A stretch of DNA of 64,000 nt from the NCBI GenBank assembly GCA_022827345.1, contig JAJDTB010000032.1:1-64000 (forward strand), given 5' to 3'. Origin of the DNA: Gemmatimonadota bacterium (lineage in GTDB: Bacteria; Gemmatimonadota; Gemmatimonadetes; Longimicrobiales; Gaopeijiaceae). Under the pieces are notes generated by a model. That model saw only the letters and a program-made list of their open reading frames with translations. It ran no database searches and was not told the origin of the DNA. The position numbers were made by a program, and so were the translations under genes. Shown here piece by piece: positions 27,937-35,666 of the stretch (the first letter of the stretch is position 1; every line of letters begins with the position of its first letter).

Positions 27937-29282
27937 CAGACAACTTCTCCCTGCAGTGCCGCCGAGTCGTCAGCGCCGCGAGCCGACTCCGAGTCGACCA
28001 CGGTCAGATCATCGATCAGGGCAAGAAGCTGATCGGCCGCTTCCTCGGTAACGCCCGTGACCGAGAGGAAGTCCCCCCGGTCGAGATCGATGATGTCGAG
28101 GAAGCTCTCGTAACCCGCCGACGCCAGAGCCGACAACGTGCCATGGTCCAGGGAGAGTTCCCGCAGCGGGAAGTCGGCGGTCTCGTAGGAGTCCTCCTCG
28201 TCCTCGACGAAAACCGACATGTCCGATCCCCGCTCCAGCCATTCCCGGGAACCGTACAGGTCGATCTGCCACCCGATCAGCTGGGATGCGAGGCGCACGT
28301 TCTGGCCGTTTCTCCCGATGGCGAGCGACAGCTGGTCCTCGTCCACGATCGCCGTTATCACCTGGCGGCGCGGATCGGAAATCACCTTGGCCACCCGGGC
28401 CGGGGCCAGCGCCCGGCGCGCGAAGATCTCGGGATCGGGGTGCCAGGGGACGATGTCGATCCTCTCCCCTCCCAGTTCCGATACCACGGCCTGCACGCGC
28501 GAGCCCTTGAGGCCCACACAAGCTCCCACCGGATCGATGGACTCGTCGCGGCTGTGCACCGCGATCTTGGTGCGTCCCCCCACTTCGCGCGTGAGCTCCT
28601 TGATCTCGACGATGCCCTGGTAGATCTCGGGCACTTCGAGCCGGAACAACGCGGCGACGAACAGCGGATCGGCGCGCGAAAACACCAGGCGCGGCCCCTT
28701 GGGCGTCTCCTCCACCCTCTTGAGCACCGCGCGTATCGACTCGCCCTGGCGGAAGCGCTCCCGCGGATTCTGCTCCTTCCACGGAATGATCGCCTCGGCA
28801 TCGCGCGTTCGATTGAGCATGAGCACGAGCTTGCCGCGCTCGATCTGCTGTACCTCTCCCGAAAGGAGCTCGCCGACCCGGTCGGTGTATTCCTCGCGAA
28901 TGCGCTGGCGTTCACCCTCGCGGACCAATTGCACGATCCTCTGCTTGGCCGCCATGACGGCGTTGCGCCCGAACTGGGAGAACTCGACGGGGATCTCCAT
29001 CACGTCGCCGACCTCGTAGGTGGGATCGTCCCAGCGGGCTTCCTGTACGGAAACCTCCGCCGACGGATCCTCGACATCATCGACCACGCGCTTCAGGACG
29101 AACATCTCGATGTCGCCGCCGACATCGTCGATATTGATTTCCGTGCTTACATTCACACCGTAGATGCGCGCCAGGCCCGCGTGAATCGCGTCCCGGATCA
29201 GTTCGTTCACCTCATCCGGCTCCAGGCTCTTGGTCGCCGCGATCTCGCGGAAAGCCGCCAGGATCAACCCGGTGTTCGTCAT
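27936..29282 (-). CDS. nusA: Transcription termination/antitermination factor NusA
   Basis: NusA (448 residues) binds RNA polymerase and nascent RNA, affecting pausing, termination and antitermination. The N-terminal domain starts LILAAFREIAATKSLEPDEV; the S1 domain holds LLSGEVQQIERGKLVLMLNR; two KH domains show PVGACVGLKGSRVQAVVSEL and DEDQLSLAIGRNGQNVRLAS. A C-terminal helix-hairpin-helix module (LASAGYESFLDIIDLDRGDF) follows an acidic stretch. I chose the ATG at 29282, which overlaps the rimP stop, over a TTG at 29294. NusA is a natural candidate to act on the terminator in the leader of its own operon. Confidence 0.98.
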   Translation of the reverse strand: MTNTGLILAAFREIAATKSLEPDEVNELIRDAIHAGLARIYGVNVSTEINIDDVGGDIEMFVLKRVVDDVEDPSAEVSVQEARWDDPTYEVGDVMEIPVEFSQFGRNAVMAAKQRIVQLVREGERQRIREEYTDRVGELLSGEVQQIERGKLVLMLNRTRDAEAIIPWKEQNPRERFRQGESIRAVLKRVEETPKGPRLVFSRADPLFVAALFRLEVPEIYQGIVEIKELTREVGGRTKIAVHSRDESIDPVGACVGLKGSRVQAVVSELGGERIDIVPWHPDPEIFARRALAPARVAKVISDPRRQVITAIVDEDQLSLAIGRNGQNVRLASQLIGWQIDLYGSREWLERGSDMSVFVEDEEDSYETADFPLRELSLDHGTLSALASAGYESFLDIIDLDRGDFLSVTGVTEEAADQLLALIDDLTVVDSESARGADDSAALQGEVV

Positions 29283-29773
29283 CGAATCTTCCAATCGTGG
29301 ATCAGGCGAGCCCCCTCGATATTCGCTCGAGACACCTCGACCTCGTCGCCTCCGTTCAAGCGCAGCAGGACTCTCTCCGCCCCATCCGCGCCCCGCACCA
29401 TGCCGAGCAGTTCGCCTTCCAGGTGAACCGACCGGCCTACCAGCTCCTCCCTGCCCTTGACGGCGACCCGCCGACCCCGAAACCGCTGGAAGTCCCTGCC
29501 CCGCGTCAGCGGGCGCTCAAGCCCGGGCGAAGAGACCTCCAGGACGTAGCTGTCGGGCAACCCTTCTTCCCGATCGAGCCACGTTTCCATATGGCGGCTG
29601 ACGCTCGCACAATCTTCGAGCGAAACGGGCTGGTCCGGTGGTTCGTGTTCCACCCGGAGCCGGATCACCGGCCGGCGAACGTGACCCGCCCACTCCACCT
29701 GTACGAGTTGAAAGCCCAGATGGGAGAGTCGATCTTCAAACCCCTTTTGGAGTTCCAAGCGGTTTGGTCTCAC
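29279..29773 (-). CDS. rimP: Ribosome maturation factor RimP
   Basis: RimP (164 residues) helps mature the 30S subunit. The core matches the family: RLSHLGFQLVQVEWAG, VSLEDCASVSRHMETWLD, SYVLEVSSPGLERPLTRGRD and the C-terminal Sm-like domain with VLLRLNGGDEVEVSRANIEG. The frame is open further upstream, but I chose the GTG at 29773 because it lies after the leader terminator, has GGGGGAGGA immediately before it, and matches the usual family N-terminus; a TTG at 29758 is also possible. It is the first gene of the rimP-nusA-infB run. Confidence 0.95.
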   Translation of the reverse strand: MRPNRLELQKGFEDRLSHLGFQLVQVEWAGHVRRPVIRLRVEHEPPDQPVSLEDCASVSRHMETWLDREEGLPDSYVLEVSSPGLERPLTRGRDFQRFRGRRVAVKGREELVGRSVHLEGELLGMVRGADGAERVLLRLNGGDEVEVSRANIEGARLIHDWKIR

Positions 29774-29796
29774 TCCTCCCCCTGTCGAAAGCGGAC

Positions 29797-29827
29797 AAAA
29801 AAGAGCGGGGGACACCATCCCCCACTC
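29797..29827 (-). terminator. Intrinsic terminator in the leader of rimP-nusA-infB (attenuator candidate)
   Basis: In the minus-strand RNA a ten-base-pair stem (arms 29818-29827 and 29803-29812, GAGUGGGGGA and UCCCCCGCUC) with a five-base loop UGGUG runs directly into six U residues (29802-29797). This is a textbook intrinsic terminator. It lies between the promoter at 29866-29895 and the rimP start at 29773, so it would stop transcripts before the first gene unless read through. The murA transcript coming from upstream would also meet it. Confidence 0.82.
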
Positions 29828-29829
29828 GT

Positions 29830-29859
29830 TTAGGCCGCCCATAGCGGCCCGGCCACCAT
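29830..29859 (-). promoter_or_regulatory. Leader segment with a nine-codon mini-ORF and a hairpin
   Basis: The predicted transcript starts at or near 29859, the A of an ATG opening a nine-codon frame (MVAGPLWAA, stop TAA at 29830-29832). The same bases can form the hairpin GGCCGC-UAUGG-GCGGCC (29833-29849). The mini-ORF ends just before the terminator stem. A leader peptide or a hairpin switch would make sense here, but I see no clear antiterminator pairing and no run of a single amino acid, so the role is open. Confidence 0.35.
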
Positions 29860-29865
29860 GCTTGA

Positions 29866-29895
29866 AGTATAGCTGTAGCGGTAGCCCCCGGTCAA
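29866..29895 (-). promoter_or_regulatory. Strong promoter of rimP-nusA-infB-rbfA-truB-ribF
   Basis: Minus strand TTGACC (29890-29895) and TATACT (29866-29871) with an 18-base spacer, among the best matches in the window. TCAAGC follows the -10. The -35 contains the TGA stop of murA (29892-29894). The start point would be near 29859. Confidence 0.75.
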
Positions 29896-31169
29896 TCGCG
29901 GCGCTCGATCCGCGCCCCCAGTTTCGCGAGCCGCCGGTCGATGCTCTCGTAGCCGCGCTCGATCTGCCCCGCATTGCGGATCACACTGGTTCCGCGGGCG
30001 CCGAGTGCCGCGATCAGCATTGCCATGCCGGCTCGGATATCCGGGCTCTCCACCCGGGCCCCTCGCAGGGGCGACGGACCCACCACGACAACGCGATGCG
30101 GATCGCAGAGGATGATCCGCGCTCCCATGGCCACCAGCTTGTCGGTGAAGAACATGCGGGACTCGAACATCTTCTCGTGGACGAGCACCGTCCCCCGGGC
30201 CTGCGTAGCCGCGACGACCGCGATCGAAGTCAGGTCCGCCGGGAATGCCGGCCAGGGGCCGTCGTCCACCTTGGGCAGATGGCCGAAGGCATCCATCTGT
30301 ATGACGGGCTCCCTGCGTCCGTCGACGATCAGGTCCGGTCCGTCCACGGTGCAGTCGATGCCCAGGCGGCGGAAGCCGATGAGGATCGAGTCGAGGTGCC
30401 GGATCGGCGCGTTCTCGATGACCAGCCTGCTGCGGGTGACTGCGGCGAGGCCGATGAAGGAGCCCGTCTCGATATGGTCCGCCCCGAGCTCGAATTCGGC
30501 CCCGCCCAGAGACGACACTCCCTCGATCGTCAGGGTCGAGGTCCCGATCCCGGCGATGCGGGCGCCCATCCGGTTCAGACACCGGCACAGATCCTGCACG
30601 TGGGGCTCGGCCGCCGCGTTCCTGATGAGCGTTTCGCCGCGCGCCTGCGTAGCCGCCATGATCGCGTTTTCGGTCGCGGTGACCGAGGGCTCGTCCAGGA
30701 ACATGTCGCCGCCGACGAGCGAGCGCCCGTCGATTTCGAGGCCGGCGGCGGTTCTCACCCTGGCGCCCAGGGCCCGGAATGCCAGGACGTGGGTGTCGAG
30801 CCGGCGCCGGCCGATCACGTCCCCTCCCGGGGGGGGCAGCGAAAGCGATCCGAAACGGGCCAGCAACGGACCCGCCAGCAGGATCGATGCCCGGATGCGC
30901 TGCGACAGTTCGGGATCGAGGTTGCCGGCTCTGACGTTCGCCGCGTCGATCTCCACGGTGCCGGGGCCGGTCCAGGTGACGCCGGCGCCGAGCGATTCCA
31001 TGATCTCGAGCAGCGTGGCGACGTCCCGGATGCGCGGAACGTTGCCGATCGTAACCGGTTCGGACGACATGAGCGTCGCCGCCAGGACGGGAAGCGCCGC
31101 GTTCTTGTTCCCGGCCGGCCGAATGCTGCCGGAGAGTTCGTGTCCCCCCGACACAATGAAGGTTGGCAT
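29892..31169 (-). CDS. murA: UDP-N-acetylglucosamine 1-carboxyvinyltransferase with Asp at the Cys site
   Basis: MurA (425 residues) transfers enolpyruvate from PEP to UDP-GlcNAc, the first committed step of peptidoglycan synthesis. It shows SGSIRPAGNKNAALPVLAAT with the catalytic Lys (Lys22), the paired Arg region LSQRIRASILLAGPLLARFG, and GTSVIRNAGQIERGYESIDR at the end. The active-site loop reads LPPPGGDVIGRRRLD, so residue 117 is Asp (codon GAC at 30819-30821) where most MurA proteins have the Cys attacked by fosfomycin. Asp here is known from naturally fosfomycin-resistant MurA, for example in M. tuberculosis and Chlamydia. The ATG at 31169 is the first Met before the conserved region. 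Confidence 0.97.
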   Translation of the reverse strand: MPTFIVSGGHELSGSIRPAGNKNAALPVLAATLMSSEPVTIGNVPRIRDVATLLEIMESLGAGVTWTGPGTVEIDAANVRAGNLDPELSQRIRASILLAGPLLARFGSLSLPPPGGDVIGRRRLDTHVLAFRALGARVRTAAGLEIDGRSLVGGDMFLDEPSVTATENAIMAATQARGETLIRNAAAEPHVQDLCRCLNRMGARIAGIGTSTLTIEGVSSLGGAEFELGADHIETGSFIGLAAVTRSRLVIENAPIRHLDSILIGFRRLGIDCTVDGPDLIVDGRREPVIQMDAFGHLPKVDDGPWPAFPADLTSIAVVAATQARGTVLVHEKMFESRMFFTDKLVAMGARIILCDPHRVVVVGPSPLRGARVESPDIRAGMAMLIAALGARGTSVIRNAGQIERGYESIDRRLAKLGARIERRD

Positions 31170-31198
31170 GGCTTCAAGATAGCGCTGGTTCGCCCCGC

Positions 31199-31228
31199 GT
31201 TGTATCCCCATATTCGGAGACCTCACAA
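31199..31228 (-). promoter_or_regulatory. Possible promoter of murA
   Basis: Minus strand TTGTGA (31223-31228) and TACAAC (31199-31204), each four of six consensus bases, with an 18-base spacer, placing the start about 23 bases before murA. It lies in the short divergent region between murA and the DUF948 gene. I found no equally good promoter for the plus-strand gene. Confidence 0.45.
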
Positions 31229-31247
31229 CCGGAACCGGGGACGGCCG

Positions 31248-31904
31248 ATGACGCCGCATTCACTCTCAGTGCTGCAGGACACGACCGTTGTGGAACTCGC
31301 CCGCGACGGCCTTGCCAGCTTCTCGGCGTGGGCAGTGGGAGGCGCGGCGGTCGCTCTCGTGGCGCTGCTGGTGGTCCTGCTGCTCGTACTCGCGGAACTG
31401 CGCCGGCTCGCTGCGTCGTGGACCGATTTCCTCGCCGCGACCGGCACCCGCTCGCAGTCGCTGGTGGATCACGCGAGCAGCGCTGCCCGGAACATCGACC
31501 ACATTACCCGCACCGTTCGGGGGGAGGTGGACAGGCTCGGCGCGTCGGTCGGCGGTCTGGCGAAGGGGATCGAGCACGGTTCCACCGAACTGCAGAGGCG
31601 GCTGAAGGACCTCCTGGCCCTCGTAGACGTCGCGCAGTCGGAGGCCGAGGACGCCGTGCTCGAGGTGGCCGCGCAGATCCGCACGATGCGGACGAGCGCC
31701 GCGGGGCTTCTTCGCCTTGCCCAGCTCGGCCAGAGCGGAAGGACCCCGCCCGCCGCGGAACCGCCCGGCCGGGAACCGACGCCGCCTGCGGATGCCGCCG
31801 CCGCGAAACCGTCCGGCCAGCAGCCGCCCGGGGCCGCGGATGCGGTCACCGAGGACGAGGACGAATCAGTGGGCGGGGCCCCGGAGGGCGGCCTTCAGAA
31901 GTAG
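31248..31904 (+). CDS. DUF948-type membrane-anchored coiled-coil protein
   Basis: A 218-residue protein with a single N-terminal membrane helix (about 30-50, VGGAAVALVALLVVLLLVLA), then a long helical region (about 50-165) with regular spacing of hydrophobic residues (DHASSAARNIDHITRTVRGE, LGASVGGLAKGIEHGSTELQ). This is the pattern of DUF948 and general-stress coiled-coil proteins. The last 50 residues are a disordered tail rich in Pro, Ala and acidic residues. It is transcribed away from murA and its last ten bases overlap the end of the convergent helicase gene. Function unknown. Confidence 0.8.
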   Translation: MTPHSLSVLQDTTVVELARDGLASFSAWAVGGAAVALVALLVVLLLVLAELRRLAASWTDFLAATGTRSQSLVDHASSAARNIDHITRTVRGEVDRLGASVGGLAKGIEHGSTELQRRLKDLLALVDVAQSEAEDAVLEVAAQIRTMRTSAAGLLRLAQLGQSGRTPPAAEPPGREPTPPADAAAAKPSGQQPPGAADAVTEDEDESVGGAPEGGLQK

Positions 31905-34138
31905 TCCTTCTCCAACTCCGCGTAGCGAACCACGAGCTTTTTCCGGCCCGCCTCGGCGAAGTCCACGGTGACCTTCATGTCCGGCCCGAAACCGGACAGC
32001 TCCACGATCACTCCCGAGCCGAAGGTCTGGTGGACGACCCGCTCTCCCCTGGTGTAGCTGGGCCGGTCCTGGTTGAAGCTCGCGTCGTCGTCGACCGCAC
32101 CGCTCCACCGCGCCCGCGAGCGTTCCGCCCGCCGCCCTCGCCCTGGACGCGAGGCCCAGCCGGCCCCTCTGACGCGGTCCGTCTTCCGGTGCTCCAGGTC
32201 TTCCAGAACGTCGATGAAGGTGGATGGGCGCGACCACAGCATCTCCCCCGCCCTGCGCCTCGAGCGGGCGTGGGTCAGATAGAGCTTTTCGCGCGCACGC
32301 GTGATGCCGACGTACAGCAGCCTGCGCTCCTCCTCGAGGGTACCCTCGTCGTAGGCGCGCATCAGCGGGAACAGGCCCTCCTCCAGGCCGCTGATGAAGA
32401 CGACCGGGAACTCCAGCCCCTTGGCGCTGTGCACCGTCATGAGGGTGACCGCGTCCGCGCTCGGATCGTGTCCGTCGATGTCGGCGACCAGCGCGACATG
32501 CTGCAGAAAGAGGCTCAGGTCGGTGAAGGTGTCGCGGTCGCCCTCGTCCAGTTCGAGCAGTTCCTCGGCCTCGAACTGTTTCGCCGCGGCCACCAGCTCG
32601 CCCACGTTCTCCGCCCTGTCGTCCCCCTCCGGACCCTCGGCCCGCAGCAGCCGCACCAGGTCGAGGTCGGCGATCAGCGATTCCAGCACCTCACCGGCTG
32701 ACCGCTTCCCCGCCATGACGGAATACCTGCGAACCAGCGCGGCCAGCGACCCCAGCCCCCTGCGCGCCGGCGCGCTCAGGCCGCGCACGTCGCGCGACCG
32801 CTCGGCGGCGTCGAGCAGGCCGATCCCTTCATCCCTGGCAAAGGCGGTCAATCGCGCCAGCGAGACGGTTCCCACCCCCCGGCGCGGGTAATTGACGACG
32901 CGCTCGAAGGCGTCGATGTCGCGCGGGTTGGTGATCAGGCGCAGGTAGGCGAGCACATCCTGGATCTCGCGGCGCTCGTAGAAGCGCACGCCGCCCACGA
33001 TCTGGTAGGGGACGCCCCGCCGCCAGAAACGGTCCTCCATCGCCCGCGCCTGCGCGTTCGTGCGGTACAGCACCGCGAAGTCACGGTGGTCGAGCGACGG
33101 GTCCGCAAGCATGCGCCGCTCGATCTCTTCCACGATCCAGCGCGCTTCGTCCATCTCGTCGGCTGCTTCCAGCCGGGTGATCGCAGGACCGCCGACCCGG
33201 TCCGTCCGCAGCGTCTTGTCCTTGCGGTACAGGTTTTCCCGGATCACCAGGTTGGCGGCGGCGAGGATCACGGGCGTCGAGCGGTAGTTCTGCTCGAGCC
33301 TCACGACCTGCGCCCCGGGGAAGCTGCGCTCGAAGTCGAGGATGTTGCGTATGTCGGCGCCCCGCCAGCCGTAGATGCTCTGGTCGTCGTCACCCACCAC
33401 CATGAGGTTGCCGTGCCTGCCGGCCAGCAGTTTCAGGAACCTGAACTGTGCGCGGTTGGTGTCCTGGTATTCGTCAACCAGAATGAACGCGAACGCCTCC
33501 TGGTAGCGCTGGAGGAGGCCCTGGTTGTTCTCCAGAAGCCGCACCGGAAGCACCAGCAGGTCGTCGAAGTCCATGGCGTCCTGATCCCGCAGCGACGCCT
33601 GGTAGACGGGGTATACGCGGGCGGCTTTCCTGAGCAGCAGGTCAGGGCCATCGGCGTGGGCCGCCGCGAATTCCTCCGCGCCGATCAGGTGGTTCTTGGC
33701 GTCGGAGATCGCGGCCCGCACGGCCTTGGGCGACCACCGTTTGGGATCGACATCGGCGGCCTTCTGCGCCTTCTTCACCTCCCGTAGCGCCTGTTCGGCA
33801 TCGCGGATTGCGAACCCCCGGGTCCATCCGACCTCGGGAGCGTGCCTTCGCAGCAGACGCACGCCGATCGCGTGGAAGGTCCCCATCCAGATCCCCCTCG
33901 GCGCCCCACCCAGCATGGCGGCGACCCGCTCCCGCATCTCTCCGGCCGCCTTGTTGGTGAAGGTCACGGCCATGATCCGGTCGGGCGGCACGCCGTGTTC
34001 CATGATCAGGTGACACACGCGGGTGGTCAGCACGCGGGTTTTCCCCGATCCGGCCCCTGCCAGGACCAGGCTGGGGCCCTCGAAGTGCTCGACCGCTTCC
34101 CTCTGCTCCGGGTTCAGGGTACCGGCGGCACGGGTCAT
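31895..34138 (-). CDS. pcrA: UvrD/PcrA-family ATP-dependent DNA helicase
   Basis: A superfamily 1A 3'-5' helicase of 747 residues used in repair and replication restart. Motif I is LVLAGAGSGKTRVLTTRV, Ia VTFTNKAAGEMRERVAAML, II ILVDEYQDTNRAQFRFLKLL, III VVGDDDQSIYGWRGADIRNI, IV RLEQNYRSTPVILAAANLVI, V TLMTVHSAKGLEFPVVFISG and VI EERRLLYVGITRARE. The C-terminus has a Tudor-like domain (VVHQTFGSGVIVELSGFGPD) that in PcrA binds RNA polymerase. The ATG overlaps the stop of the histidine kinase gene (ATGA). Confidence 0.97.
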   Translation of the reverse strand: MTRAAGTLNPEQREAVEHFEGPSLVLAGAGSGKTRVLTTRVCHLIMEHGVPPDRIMAVTFTNKAAGEMRERVAAMLGGAPRGIWMGTFHAIGVRLLRRHAPEVGWTRGFAIRDAEQALREVKKAQKAADVDPKRWSPKAVRAAISDAKNHLIGAEEFAAAHADGPDLLLRKAARVYPVYQASLRDQDAMDFDDLLVLPVRLLENNQGLLQRYQEAFAFILVDEYQDTNRAQFRFLKLLAGRHGNLMVVGDDDQSIYGWRGADIRNILDFERSFPGAQVVRLEQNYRSTPVILAAANLVIRENLYRKDKTLRTDRVGGPAITRLEAADEMDEARWIVEEIERRMLADPSLDHRDFAVLYRTNAQARAMEDRFWRRGVPYQIVGGVRFYERREIQDVLAYLRLITNPRDIDAFERVVNYPRRGVGTVSLARLTAFARDEGIGLLDAAERSRDVRGLSAPARRGLGSLAALVRRYSVMAGKRSAGEVLESLIADLDLVRLLRAEGPEGDDRAENVGELVAAAKQFEAEELLELDEGDRDTFTDLSLFLQHVALVADIDGHDPSADAVTLMTVHSAKGLEFPVVFISGLEEGLFPLMRAYDEGTLEEERRLLYVGITRAREKLYLTHARSRRRAGEMLWSRPSTFIDVLEDLEHRKTDRVRGAGWASRPGRGRRAERSRARWSGAVDDDASFNQDRPSYTRGERVVHQTFGSGVIVELSGFGPDMKVTVDFAEAGRKKLVVRYAELEKDYF

Positions 34139-35382
34139 GACTCGACCGCCCGGGGAAGGCGGGCCTGGAAGGTCATGCCGCGCTCCGCCCGGTCCAGCAG
34201 CTCGACGCGTCCGCCGTGAACCCCCTCCACGATGCGCTTCGTCAGCGTGAGTCCGACGCCCCATCCTCCCGACTTGGTCGTCACCCCGGGGTCGAAAAGC
34301 CTGTCGCGGATCTCGAAGGGAACTCCCGGCCCCGTGTCCCTGATGCGCAACAGCACCCAGCGCCCCTCGGCGGCCCGCGCCGATATGGTGATGGACCCGC
34401 CCGTGCCGGCCATCGCGTCGAGCGCGTTCTTGATCACGTTCTCGAGGGCCCACGTGAGCAGAACCTCGTGTCCCTTCACGTCGGGCAGGTCGTCCGGGAC
34501 ATCCATATGCAGCGCGACGCCGGGCCCCAGGCGGGGCAGCCGCACCTCCATGTAGGCCCGCAACTCCGCCACGACGTTCACCAGAGACACGCGCTTCAGC
34601 TCCGGGTCCCGGCCGATCAGTTCGAAGCGGCGGCTGACCCTCTCCAGGCGCACCAGATCCTCTCCGATCGCGTTGGCGATCTCTACCTGAGGCAGGTCGC
34701 CGGGCCGCTCCCCCGGATCCAGTCCCAGGACCTCCACCCACCCCTGCAGCGAGCTGATGGGGGTCCCGAGCTGATGGGCCAGTTCACGGGCCATCGCGGT
34801 CCACGCCTGCTCGGCCGCGGTCCTGCGCTGGTAGCGGAAAACGGTTACCGCCAAGAGAACGGTGACGAGCAGTCCCGAGGCCCAGAGGAAGGGCATCCAC
34901 TGCAGCCGGCGGGCTTCCGGCGTGATGCCGTAGTGCACCAGCTGACTCTCCGGGTTTCCCACCGGCTCGTTGCGGGTGTCGAGCTCCTCGGCGTAGCGAA
35001 GGATGCGCTCGACGTCGTCCGGCGTTGGCGGATCGGAGACCTCGAACGGGAGGTTGACGGACGTGTTGTAGACCCTTCCGGGCTCCGAGGTGACGACGAA
35101 CGGGACGCCAAGCTCCACCAGCAAGCGCTGCAGGGTGGTAAGCGCGGCCAGCTCCGCTCCCGGTTCCTGGCTCGTCAGTCCGCTCTGGACCTCCGCGTAG
35201 ATGCGGGTAAAGGTCTCGGCGTCCGCATCGCGGGACCGGACGATCTCCCCGGTGTAGATCAGATACCACACGAGCAGGGTCAGGAAGAGAGCCCCCAGCG
35301 CGACGGGCCACCTGCGCGAGCCACCCATGGGACGCGCCGCGCCCCTGGTGCCACTCCTGCGCGCTTCCTGTCGCTTCTTCAT
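34135..35382 (-). CDS. Membrane sensor histidine kinase
   Basis: A 415-residue kinase with a basic N-terminus, membrane helices near residues 25-45 and 163-182, and about 115 residues of periplasmic sensor between them. The H-box is ELAHQLGTPISSLQGW with His203. The ATPase domain has the N-box NVIKNALDAM, G1 box RDTGPGVPFEIRDRLFDPGV and G2 box GWGVGLTLTKRIVEGVHGG. No HAMP or receiver domain is present and no response regulator lies next to it. It is translationally coupled to the PcrA helicase, with no obvious functional link. The ATG at 35382 has only a weak ribosome binding site. Confidence 0.92.
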   Translation of the reverse strand: MKKRQEARRSGTRGAARPMGGSRRWPVALGALFLTLLVWYLIYTGEIVRSRDADAETFTRIYAEVQSGLTSQEPGAELAALTTLQRLLVELGVPFVVTSEPGRVYNTSVNLPFEVSDPPTPDDVERILRYAEELDTRNEPVGNPESQLVHYGITPEARRLQWMPFLWASGLLVTVLLAVTVFRYQRRTAAEQAWTAMARELAHQLGTPISSLQGWVEVLGLDPGERPGDLPQVEIANAIGEDLVRLERVSRRFELIGRDPELKRVSLVNVVAELRAYMEVRLPRLGPGVALHMDVPDDLPDVKGHEVLLTWALENVIKNALDAMAGTGGSITISARAAEGRWVLLRIRDTGPGVPFEIRDRLFDPGVTTKSGGWGVGLTLTKRIVEGVHGGRVELLDRAERGMTFQARLPRAVES

Positions 35383-35666
35383 CGCAACCCCGGCGGGTCG
35401 TGCCGAATCGTTCTGCCCCGCTCCGTCACCCCTGGCAGTCCGTGGAACAAGTCCCCACTGCATTCGGACGGCGATGCATCCGCGCTGGCCGCGGCGCTCG
35501 TGCAACTTCGCACTGTCATGAAAACATTACAAGAGGTCGTGTTTTGTTTACATTCGAACAGCTCAGAGCGACGCTCTGCGTTGTTCTTCGCTCAGATAGC
35601 GCTGCTGTTCTCGCTCATCGCGCCTTGCCAGCCCGGCCCCTCGCCGTCCTCGGTGCGACGCGGGGA
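35383..35666. other. Non-coding gap with an AT-rich pocket and a perfect palindrome
   Basis: The 284 bases between serS and the histidine kinase hold no convincing gene. Bases 35518-35560 are unusually AT-rich for this GC-rich window and include GAAAACATTACAAG and GTTTTGTTTACATT. At 35564-35578 is the perfect palindrome CAGAGCG-A-CGCTCTG. It may be the 3' hairpin of serS (no T-run follows) or an operator. The pocket probably holds the kinase promoter, but no minus-strand -35/-10 pair stands out. Confidence 0.5.

Noticed and set aside
29774-29842. Upstream starts for rimP at ATG 29842 or 29818
   Set aside because: They would make translation run through the terminator hairpin and add residues that do not fit the RimP N-terminus; the GTG at 29773 fits better.
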